64,000 bases of DNA from Rhodanobacter sp. ANJX3 (GTDB taxonomy: Bacteria > Pseudomonadota > Gammaproteobacteria > Xanthomonadales > Rhodanobacteraceae): the NCBI RefSeq assembly GCF_014200755.1, contig NZ_JACHCM010000002.1:124001-188000 (forward strand), written 5' to 3'. Below are positions 49,019 through 56,564 of this stretch, one piece after another. The first letter of the stretch is position 1. Each line of letters opens with the position of its first letter. The notes under the pieces are model-generated. The model was not told the DNA's origin. It was given only the letters and a program-made list of their open reading frames with translations, and did no database searches. A program made the position numbers and the translations under genes.

Positions 49019-50059
49019 ATGCGAACTGCACTGATCACCGTCCTCGCGTTCGCTGCCGGCGTCCTCGTGATGCTGTGGCTGCCGCGTCATTCCGCCCTCA
49101 ACTTAGGTAACGGGCAATCCGGTTCGACGACTGCCACGGCGACCGGTTCCAGCAGCGGCGAACCGGCGTCATCATCGTCGGCCGACGACGACCCGGATGA
49201 AAACAACGACGCCGACTGGCCGAGCAGCGGCCCGTCACCCGAGCAGGTGATGTATGCGCAGCCGAAGATGGTCGCCGATGCGCTGGCCAAACTCACCCCG
49301 CGCGTCGCCGGCAAAACGAATCTCTACCTGGTGACCTTTGCCGGCGACGGTGGCGAAGACGTGTTCCGCAATGAGGCCGAATACGCCGCGCAGCTTTTCC
49401 CGCAGCGCTTCGGCCCCACCGCGCACACGCTGGTGCTGGAGAACAATCCCGATACCTTGTCCAGCCACCCGCTGGCCAGCTGGAGCAATCTCGAAGCGGC
49501 GCTCGATGGGGTGGCCAAAGTGATGAAGCCCGATCAGGACGTGCTGATGCTCTACATCACCAGCCACGGCGACGAGGATCACAACCTGCTGGTGGATATG
49601 GACCCGCTGGCGCTGGACCAGATCGGCGCACCGGACCTTGCCGGCATCCTGGCCAAACGGCCCTTCAAATGGAAGGTGCTGGTGGTCAGCGCCTGCTATT
49701 CGGGCGGCTTCGTGCCGCCCCTGCACGGCGCCGGTACGCTGGTGATCACCGCGGCCCGCACCGACCGCAGCTCGTTCGGCTGCGGCAGCGATTCGGACGC
49801 CACTTACTTCGGCAAGGCCTGGCTGGTGGATGCGCTGAACCAGACACCCGATTTCATCGCCGCCTTCAAACAGGCCAGCGGTGAAATCAGCCAGTGGGAG
49901 CAGCGCGACAAACTCACGCCATCAGAGCCTCAGATCGATGTCGGCAGCGGCATCGCCGAACAGCTCGCGCTGTGGCGCCAGGGTTTCACGCCGGGCCCCG
50001 CCGTGCCATTCAAGCCGGCGGCGCCGGCGCCAGCCAGCACGACGGCGCTGGCGCAGTAG
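49019..50059 (+). CDS. Peptidase C13 (legumain-like) family, membrane-anchored
   Basis: The 346-residue protein has an N-terminal anchor (MRTALITVLAFAAGVLVMLWL), then a low-complexity Ser/Thr/Asp-rich linker (residues 33-70). A caspase-fold domain follows. The catalytic dyad is probably His183 (YITSHGDEDHNL) and Cys226 (VLVVSACYSGGF), with the C13 trait of GG after the Cys motif. The C-terminus is Ala/Pro-rich. Bacterial C13 proteins are little studied. The gene follows mtnC by 23 bp but is functionally unrelated. It is convergent with the DUF2894 operon. Confidence 0.87.
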   Translation: MRTALITVLAFAAGVLVMLWLPRHSALNLGNGQSGSTTATATGSSSGEPASSSSADDDPDENNDADWPSSGPSPEQVMYAQPKMVADALAKLTPRVAGKTNLYLVTFAGDGGEDVFRNEAEYAAQLFPQRFGPTAHTLVLENNPDTLSSHPLASWSNLEAALDGVAKVMKPDQDVLMLYITSHGDEDHNLLVDMDPLALDQIGAPDLAGILAKRPFKWKVLVVSACYSGGFVPPLHGAGTLVITAARTDRSSFGCGSDSDATYFGKAWLVDALNQTPDFIAAFKQASGEISQWEQRDKLTPSEPQIDVGSGIAEQLALWRQGFTPGPAVPFKPAAPAPASTTALAQ

Positions 50060-50077
50060 CTCGAAGCTCGCTTGGCT

Positions 50078-50734
50078 TTACGGTGCCCGCGGAGCTTTGG
50101 CACGCGTGCGCTTTGACGGCACCCGCGCCCCGTCCTTGGGTGAAGGAGCGCCGCCATCGCTCATCTGTTCCATCCACGACAGCGTGTCGATGTAGGACAG
50201 AAAATGCTGCAGATAGCCTGGCGAAAGCTCGTGCATGAGGGTGAGCGACCGATGCACCAGGCTGCCCGAGTTGAGCGGTCCGGCATCGGCAGGCACCTGC
50301 TCCAGCGACTGGCGTATCTGGCTCTCGATGCGCACCTCGGACCAGATGTTTCTGAACTCATCTAGCGCCTCCAGCGTTGGCAATGCGGTGGTCCCAGGCG
50401 TCGCGTCAGTCGTGGCGAGATCGTCAACACGAGTGGCTGCACGGTTGGCGATGTCATCGAGCAATTCGCCTAACGCGCCACGAGCCGGCGCCGATGGCGC
50501 GGACACGCCGTCGGCATCGCCAGCGCAGGATGCCGCATTGTCGAGATCCGCCGCATACGCCTCGACAAGCTTGGTCAGCCGCTTATCCAGCAGCTGCCGC
50601 GTCGCACCGTCATGGCCTGCCGCACGCTGCTCCAGCACTTCGATGAAATGAAATCGCCACGGACTCAGGCGATCGGCGTTCTGCTGCCGCCACGCGTCGA
50701 GGATCTTGCGGATGCGTGATGCGCTATCACTCAT
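50078..50734 (-). CDS. DUF2894 family protein (last gene of the motor-like operon)
   Basis: The start at MSDSASRIRKILDAW gives 218 residues and overlaps the OmpA gene by eight bases. The N-terminal helix DAWRQQNADRLSPWRFHFIEVLEQRA and the C-terminal LTLMHELSPGYLQHFLSYIDTLSWMEQM match DUF2894. It ends with a basic Lys/Arg tail. There is no signal or membrane helix, so it is cytoplasmic. Family members occur beside DUF802/OmpA genes; function is unknown. By position it could be a soluble regulator or effector of the channel complex. Confidence 0.82.
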   Translation of the reverse strand: MSDSASRIRKILDAWRQQNADRLSPWRFHFIEVLEQRAAGHDGATRQLLDKRLTKLVEAYAADLDNAASCAGDADGVSAPSAPARGALGELLDDIANRAATRVDDLATTDATPGTTALPTLEALDEFRNIWSEVRIESQIRQSLEQVPADAGPLNSGSLVHRSLTLMHELSPGYLQHFLSYIDTLSWMEQMSDGGAPSPKDGARVPSKRTRAKAPRAP

Positions 50735-51374
50735 GAGCCGCCACGGCTGCCGTCGGCTGCTTCGGGATCGGCGAAATTTCCACGCGCCGGTTCTTCGCCC
50801 GTCCCTCGTCGTCGGCATTCGAGCCTACCGGCTGCTCGGCACCGAACGCCGCGGCAAAGACCGACGAGGCCGGCAAACCATCGGCGATCAAGGCTCGCGT
50901 CACGGTCAGCGCGCGCTCGGCGGACAGCTCCCAGTTGTCGGCGAATTGCCGGTTGCCGTCGCGCACTTGCCGGTCATCGGTGAAACCGCTAACCATCAGA
51001 ATCTCGTCGCGCGACTTGAGGTAGTCGGCCAGCGGGGCCGCCAGGCTCCTCAATACCTCATGCCCCTCGGGCTGCAGCTGATCGGAGTTCAGCGCGAACA
51101 ACACGCTGCCGCGGATACCGATGCGCCCGTTGACGAGGGTCACCCGGCCAGCGGCCAGCGGAACCGCCAGCGCCTGCTCCAGAGTCATGCTGCGCTTCGC
51201 CTCGGCCTGCTGCTGTTTGACCGCTTCATCCAGCTTGTTCGACAGCTGCAGCTGCACGCCGATCACGCCCACCAGGATCAGCACGAACACACCCAGCAGC
51301 ACCGACATCAGGTCGCCGAAGGCCGCCCAGATCGGCGCCGTCGACTCCTCGACGCCATCCACTTCGTCGCTCAT
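50727..51374 (-). CDS. MotB/ZorB-like OmpA-family peptidoglycan-binding protein
   Basis: The 215-residue protein has a short cytoplasmic lead and one membrane helix, IWAAFGDLMSVLLGVFVLILVGVI. The Asp of FGDLM sits where MotB and ZorB carry the proton-binding Asp. A short coiled coil (VKQQQAEAKRSMTLEQ) leads to an OmpA_C domain: GIRGSVLFALNSDQLQPEG, VSGFTDDRQV, NWELSAERALTV and RAKNRRVEI. It starts in an ATGA overlap with the DUF802 gene, so stator partners are made together. It would anchor the complex to peptidoglycan. Confidence 0.9.
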   Translation of the reverse strand: MSDEVDGVEESTAPIWAAFGDLMSVLLGVFVLILVGVIGVQLQLSNKLDEAVKQQQAEAKRSMTLEQALAVPLAAGRVTLVNGRIGIRGSVLFALNSDQLQPEGHEVLRSLAAPLADYLKSRDEILMVSGFTDDRQVRDGNRQFADNWELSAERALTVTRALIADGLPASSVFAAAFGAEQPVGSNADDEGRAKNRRVEISPIPKQPTAAVAAHE

Positions 51375-53467
51375 GTCGCTTCGGCCCCGGCGAGCGCCCG
51401 CTGGCCGGCGAGCTGCTGCATTTCCTCGATGATCTGCTTCTGCGACAGCATGCTCAGATCGATCACTTCCCTCGCCTGCGCGACGTAATAGGCGAGCTGC
51501 TCGTCGCTGCGCGCGAGCGACTTGTCCAGCGCCGCTTCGATGCGCTGCAGGTGCTCCATCAGCAGGCCGTTCGACTCGCCGAACGTCTGCACGGCCGCAC
51601 CGAAGACTTCGCCCAGGCTGGCCACCTCGACGGCACTGCCGGTGACCTGCGCAGCGACGGCACCGAGCTTGCCGGTTTCCGCCTCGATATGGTCGGTGAA
51701 GCGCGTGCCGACACGATCCAGCAGATCCGCCGAGGTGGTCACCAGCGCATCGACGGCCACGCGTTGCTCGGTGGACGCGTGGTTCACCGCATCGAGCAGG
51801 GTATCGAGTGTGGCCATCAGGCGGCTACGTTCCTCCAGCATGGCGGTATCGCGGACCATGCTGTCGGAGAGTTTCTGGCGCATCTCCGCGACGACTTCGG
51901 CAGCGGCCCTGGGCGCTTCGGACGCGGCTTGCACGAGCCGGGAAATTTCGGCGATCGTGTCGCTGGCGTGTGCCTGGGTCTGTGCCGAGATGTCGTGCGC
52001 GGTCTTCGCCAGCGTGTCGCAAATCGCCTGCTGCCGGGTTGCGGCCTGCTCGCCCGTCTGCTCCCACTGGTTGCTCAGCACCGCGGTCATCGCAGCGAAC
52101 GCATCCGTCCAGGTCGTCAAACGATTCTTGTCCCGCGATTCCAGCAACGTCTGCAAGTCCGCATGCGACTGATGCACGCGCTGGACCAGCGACGTGGCGT
52201 GTTCATCGAACGTCGCCGCTGCCGCACTCAACGCCTGCTGATGGCGGGTCGCCAGATCGGCGTTGACGGCATCCTGCCGCGACAGCGCATCGTTCCACGC
52301 GCTCGCCGCGCCGTCCGCCGTGGCGTCGAGGCGTGCAGCGACGCCTTCCAGCAAGCCGGCCGAGCGTTGCTCGAAGGTCTCGCTGAATTGCTGCAGTGAG
52401 CGGCGCAAATCCTCGGCCAGCGCCTCGTTCGTCCGCTGCTGCTGCGCCAGTGCCTCGTTCCAGACCGCGGCCATGGTCGCGGTGGTCGTCTCCAAGCCGG
52501 TCGACACGCCATCCAACTGACGCGCCACGGCCTGCGTCACCGTCTCGTGCAGCGATGCCGTTTCGCGTGCGAGACCGGCCATGGTGGCTTCCACCGCTGG
52601 CTGCAGCGCCGTCCCGACCGCAGCAGCACTCGCGGCCACGCTCTCCTGCAACGACGCCTGCACGGCGCTGGCAAGGCGCGTATAGGTAGCCTCGGAACTC
52701 GCGTGGAAGGCTTCATGGCTGGCCACCTGCCGCTCGCTGGTGGCCACGCTGTGTTGTTCGATGGTCGCCATCATCGTCTGCAGACGATCGACCAGAACCG
52801 GCATCAGTTCGGTCTGCTGCTGCAGCAACTTGAACGACTCCTCGCGCTGATGGCTCTGCGAATGAATGCGCAAGGTCGTCGCGATATTCGCGTCCAGCAC
52901 CTGCACCGCCTGCAGCCGCTCGCGCCGGCAAAGCGCCGACAGCAGCCCGAGCATCGCCGAGCTGGCCACGCCGGCGATCGAGGTGCCGAACGCAAATCCC
53001 AGCCCCTTGACCGGCGCGGCGAGCGAGCCGCGGATCGCCTGCAGATCCGTCGCGCTTTCCAGCGCCATGCCGGTGCCCCGAAGCGTCGCCATCATGCCCA
53101 GCAACGTGCCCAGCATGCCGAGCAGCACGAGCAAGCCCACCAGATACGACGTCAGCACCGGCACCGGCAAGGCCACGCGCTCACCCTCGATGCGCAGGCG
53201 CGTCGCGTTGCGCAGGCTCGGATGCAAACCGCCGAGCCAGTCGCTCAGGCTGGCCGGTGCGGAGGACAGATCCGTTACCGCGCGCGTCAGCGTGAACGTG
53301 GCCTGCCGATAACGATGCAGCTCCAGAGCGCCCGCCAGATAGCACACGCCAATCACCAGCGTAACGGCGGTCGCCAGCGGATTGGCTCCGACGTAGCCGG
53401 CGCCGATCCAGCACACCGCGGCCAGACCGACGAAAAACACCGCGAGATGAAGCAGATTTCTGACCAT
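51371..53467 (-). CDS. DUF802 protein: MotA/TolQ/ZorA-like channel with a ~500-residue coiled-coil tail
   Basis: The 698-residue protein has two N-terminal helices (about 6-27 and 31-50) and a MotA/ExbB/ZorA-type pair. The first of the pair is LTSYLVGLLVLLGMLGTLLGMMATLRG (105-131); the second is around PVKGLGFAFGTSIAGVASSAMLGLLSAL (152-179). From residue ~185 to 698 it is almost entirely Ala/Gln/Glu-rich amphipathic helix, ending IDLSMLSQKQIIEEMQQLAG. A motif AxWN(E/D)AL recurs with Trp at 336 and 391 and a weaker copy at 453. This matches the architecture of Zorya ZorA, whose tail enters the cytoplasm. Confidence 0.88.
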   Translation of the reverse strand: MVRNLLHLAVFFVGLAAVCWIGAGYVGANPLATAVTLVIGVCYLAGALELHRYRQATFTLTRAVTDLSSAPASLSDWLGGLHPSLRNATRLRIEGERVALPVPVLTSYLVGLLVLLGMLGTLLGMMATLRGTGMALESATDLQAIRGSLAAPVKGLGFAFGTSIAGVASSAMLGLLSALCRRERLQAVQVLDANIATTLRIHSQSHQREESFKLLQQQTELMPVLVDRLQTMMATIEQHSVATSERQVASHEAFHASSEATYTRLASAVQASLQESVAASAAAVGTALQPAVEATMAGLARETASLHETVTQAVARQLDGVSTGLETTTATMAAVWNEALAQQQRTNEALAEDLRRSLQQFSETFEQRSAGLLEGVAARLDATADGAASAWNDALSRQDAVNADLATRHQQALSAAAATFDEHATSLVQRVHQSHADLQTLLESRDKNRLTTWTDAFAAMTAVLSNQWEQTGEQAATRQQAICDTLAKTAHDISAQTQAHASDTIAEISRLVQAASEAPRAAAEVVAEMRQKLSDSMVRDTAMLEERSRLMATLDTLLDAVNHASTEQRVAVDALVTTSADLLDRVGTRFTDHIEAETGKLGAVAAQVTGSAVEVASLGEVFGAAVQTFGESNGLLMEHLQRIEAALDKSLARSDEQLAYYVAQAREVIDLSMLSQKQIIEEMQQLAGQRALAGAEAT

Positions 53468-53480
53468 GACGCCTCAATAA

Positions 53481-54221
53481 TTAGGTGCGAAGCGCTGCGA
53501 GCAGGCCTTCCACCGGATGAAAACGAACGTCCAATTCGGCGAGCAACACGCTCTGCACATCCTGGCGAAACACGTCCAGCCATGCGCCAGGCGTTGTCGC
53601 CGGGACAACTTCCGACACCTGCGCCTCGGCCAGCGCCTTCTGCTCGGCCTGACGCAAGCGTTCGAAACGATCGCCGAGCAGCGCTGGCACGCGAGCCAGT
53701 AACGCCTGCTCGCGCGGACTCAGCACACGCTCCATGACCGCATCCACGTCCGCCAGCCGTGCCATGTCGACCGACTTCTGCGCAAGCATGTCGCGCAAAC
53801 GGCCGCGCAGATTACCAGTAGCCGCCTGCATCGACCGCTGAATGGCCAGATAGCGCTGACGAAACACCGAGTAATCGACCGCTTCAGGCGCGCCCTCTTC
53901 CTCGGTCGACACGTGCGCGACCGCGCGCTGGCGCGACGCGGCGAATGTGCCATCGGTGGCAATGGCGCTGACCAACGCGCGACGCACGAGGGCGCACTCG
54001 CGCTCTTCCGCGCTGCCAAAGGCCTGCGCATCCACGTCCACCTCGGACGGCTTGCCATCGAGCGCCGTGGACAGCGCCACCGCGTGCGTCCAGTCGAGCC
54101 ACTGGCCCAACCGGTCCGACAACGATTGCCTGGATGGTCGAACGTCGACGTCCGTCAGGCGGGCAAGCAAGCGAATAAACGTCGGGCCACGGACACTGGT
54201 CCGGTGAGTAGCTTGCGGCAT
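53481..54221 (-). CDS. DUF3348 family protein (first gene of the motor-like operon)
   Basis: The 246-residue soluble protein begins TSVRGPTFIRLLARLTDVDV and has SLSDRLGQWLDWTHAVALSTAL, the DUF3348 core. A C-terminal helical part follows, with MERVLSPREQALLARVPALLGDRFERLR and FRQDVQSVLLAELDVRF. No signal or membrane segment is present. It lies 13 bp before the DUF802 gene and starts the operon, so expression of all four products probably begins from its promoter near 54240-54300. Function is unknown. Confidence 0.83.
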   Translation of the reverse strand: MPQATHRTSVRGPTFIRLLARLTDVDVRPSRQSLSDRLGQWLDWTHAVALSTALDGKPSEVDVDAQAFGSAEERECALVRRALVSAIATDGTFAASRQRAVAHVSTEEEGAPEAVDYSVFRQRYLAIQRSMQAATGNLRGRLRDMLAQKSVDMARLADVDAVMERVLSPREQALLARVPALLGDRFERLRQAEQKALAEAQVSEVVPATTPGAWLDVFRQDVQSVLLAELDVRFHPVEGLLAALRT

Positions 54222-54350
54222 ATTTCTGGCTGAAAAACCGCTATTTTACATGCTAACCGCTTGGAGGCGGTTGGGTGTCGGCGGGCAGGCAAAGGTCACA
54301 ACAGCCGGCCATCTCATGGGCATCGTCAATAGATCGGTACAGGAGGGTTC

Positions 54351-55087
54351 ATGAAGCGCTTAGCGTCCTCAATATTTTTATTAGTTGCCCTAATTCCTAC
54401 ATTTTGTATTGCAGGAATCACGTCGGATCAGGCTAGAACGATGTCTCTGCCTAAAATTGCTCACAGACTTTTGGGCGAATCTGGCGCAATCATGATCGAC
54501 GTCGATCGCCCGAGATTGAGTAACTTGGCAGATGACCCCATTAGGTTTTATACCCACGCAATGGCTACTGGCTCGCAATTCGGTCTCTGCGCAGCAGATT
54601 GGGTCACCGTCGGGTTCAATGCGAAACAAACCATTGAGTCGCTATCGGCCGAGCGTCGGTACGGCATAGCGGGTGATATGTATCATCCGCCCGAAGCGCA
54701 GGACGATTCCAGAAAACTTTGCGCTTCTGTTAAGTCAACAAAAACTACTATCCCTCGCCTGATGCGCAAACCGCGTTGAGCGTCGCTCTATATGTGGATG
54801 CAATAGCGGGTAACGGTCCATTTTCAAATCAAAATTTCAGTTACGAGTGCACGGGCAGATGCGCTGAAGGCCGAGACGATCTCAAGTGGCTTAAGTTAGA
54901 TAAAATCGACTCGGTTCGATTGATCGACTGTCCAAAATCTCAGCGCGGAGCCGTTTGCGTCGAGGTGACGACTGGAAGCTACGAAGTCGGCCCGTTTCCG
55001 AAGGTTTTCGATATCTACGGGACCGCTTGGTACAAGTCAGTTGTCATATCCAAAGTTGTTGTCTGGGTCGGATCCGCTGTTGCGTAG
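54351..55087 (+). pseudogene. Secreted protein of unknown family, split by a one-base frameshift
   Basis: A strong ribosome site (GGAGG, four bases before ATG) starts a protein with signal MKRLASSIFLLVALIPTFCIAG. The first frame stops at 54779 after 142 residues (end RLMRKPR). From the five-A run at 54740-54744, the next frame continues sensibly as NYYPSPDAQTALSVALYVDA and runs to 55087. Adding one A to the run joins both parts into ~245 residues with paired Cys (CTGRCAEGRDD, DCPKSQRGAVC). So it is one gene with a one-base deletion, either real decay or a sequencing error. No family is recognised. Codon use is less GC-rich than in neighbours. Confidence 0.7.
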
Positions 55088-55224
55088 CGAAGTTCGAGCG
55101 ACAAAGTCGCCTCTCCGTCGATCTGATAAGTGAGGTCTGCGTTCTACCCCGAGGTTACTAAGAGTCGTTTCTGTGCGGCGCTGAGCCAACATAGTGCCGG
55201 CTGCTGCGAGAGCGAGGTATTGCC

Positions 55225-56309
55225 ATGAAAGGCTGGTTTGAGGCGTGCTGCAATCGCTTAATCACCGCTCTCTTGATCGGCGTCTTTGCTTCGCCATTGT
55301 CGGCAGCTACGACTGCCGAGCAAATACCTTTAAGTGCATACGAACAAGCGCAAACGTTGGTGCGACTGACTGATGGTCGACGCGTAAATTTACTGTGCAT
55401 CGGACAGGGCTCGCCTACCGTAGTCCTTGAAGCTGGGGGCGGCGACGACAGCCTTACCTATCGCATCCTGCAGGCGCACGTCGCTCACTTCACTCGCGTG
55501 TGTAGCTATGACCGCGCGGGCATGGGCTTCAGCGATCCTTCGTCTCATCCTAGTAGCGCGGAGTACGTGCTTCAGGATTTGCATGAACTATTGCGCCAAG
55601 CCGACATTCCACTGCCTATCGTGCTGGTCGGCCACTCCGATGGTGGTCTTTACGTCAGCATGTACGCATCGCGCTGGCCGGATGACTTCGCCGGGATGGT
55701 GCTGATTGATCCCTTTCAAGTTGGCGCAGAAGAAAATGCCGAACGCGTTCTTACGCCCTCTCAGCTCAAAGCCTGGTTGGCCGACGATCAAAACGACATC
55801 GCGCAAGCGAGGAAGTGCCTCGCGCTAGCCCAGTCCGAAGAATTAAGGCACCAGCCCCAAAAACATCGGGACTGCTTGGACGAACCGGCCAATCCCGATC
55901 CCGCATTACATCGCTTGCTCGACGAGCAAATGGCGCGACCGGGCGAAGCGGCCACCAAACTGAGCCAGCTGCTGGATACCTATCCACCCGCTGAGGGCGG
56001 CATGTCACCTGCAGAAAAGCTGGCGATACAAACGCCACGGAAGATGGGCAACAAGCCGCTGATCATTCTAGATGCTACGCATGAACAGTTTGACTATGGG
56101 CAAGATCTGCAAGATCGCCTCCTGCTTGCGATGTGGCAAGCCCAAGATGCTGCTATTGCGCCTCCTCTACCCGCGGTCGCCGAATCATTGTTGACGGCAG
56201 TACCCATTACATCCACCAGGAAAGGCCGGAGCTGGTAGCGCAGGCTATTCATGACGTTATCGACGAGGCGCGTTGCAGTCCACATATTGACTGCGCGGCT
56301 ACGCACTGA
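55225..56309 (+). pseudogene. Alpha/beta-hydrolase, frameshifted before the catalytic His
   Basis: The intact-looking frame (55225-56238, 337 residues) has signal NRLITALLIGVFASPLSAA, oxyanion region VVLEAGGGDDSLTYRI, SYDRAGMGFSDPS, and nucleophile elbow GHSDGGLYVSMYASRWP. Its tail after PPLPAVAES is out of frame. The neighbouring frame reads RGRRIIVDGSTHYIHQERPE, the expected strand with the catalytic His, and continues to a stop at 56307-56309. One extra C in the CCC run at 56170-56172 restores the full ~361-residue protein. As written, the enzyme lacks its catalytic His and is dead unless the base call is wrong. Confidence 0.8.
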
Positions 56310-56564
56310 GATTGGGCAACCCTGTAAGTTGCGTGCTAATTGGTGGAAATAGTCTGCTTTCGACCCATTTGAGCCGGTCGCGAGCGTCCGTTTTCGGGAG
56401 GGCTGGTGGCCAGATTGCAAAGCCGCGCTTTTTGCGCAGATCTAGGCGTGGCCCCGCTTGCGGTGTGAGGAGGGGCCGAACGCCTGTCGGATTCGGCGAT
56501 CCCGAGCATGACGTCACTACTTCAGCAAGAGCTGACTGGTGTGAGGCCAACACTGAACCGGCAG
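56310..56564. other. Intergenic stretch without a recognised gene
   Basis: About 255 bases lie between the broken hydrolase gene and the end of the PLD-like gene. A segment around 56350-56400 (GTCTGCTTTCGACCCATTTG, then GCGTCCGTTTTCGG) resembles short phrases near 60412-60440 and 62381-62445, hinting at a degenerate intergenic repeat family. No terminator is obvious. Confidence 0.35.

Noticed and set aside
50078-54221. Calling the operon a canonical Zorya system
   Set aside because: ZorA/ZorB-like parts exist, but no ZorC, ZorD helicase or ZorE nuclease is encoded nearby; DUF3348 and DUF2894 occupy those places. Only a structural analogy is claimed.
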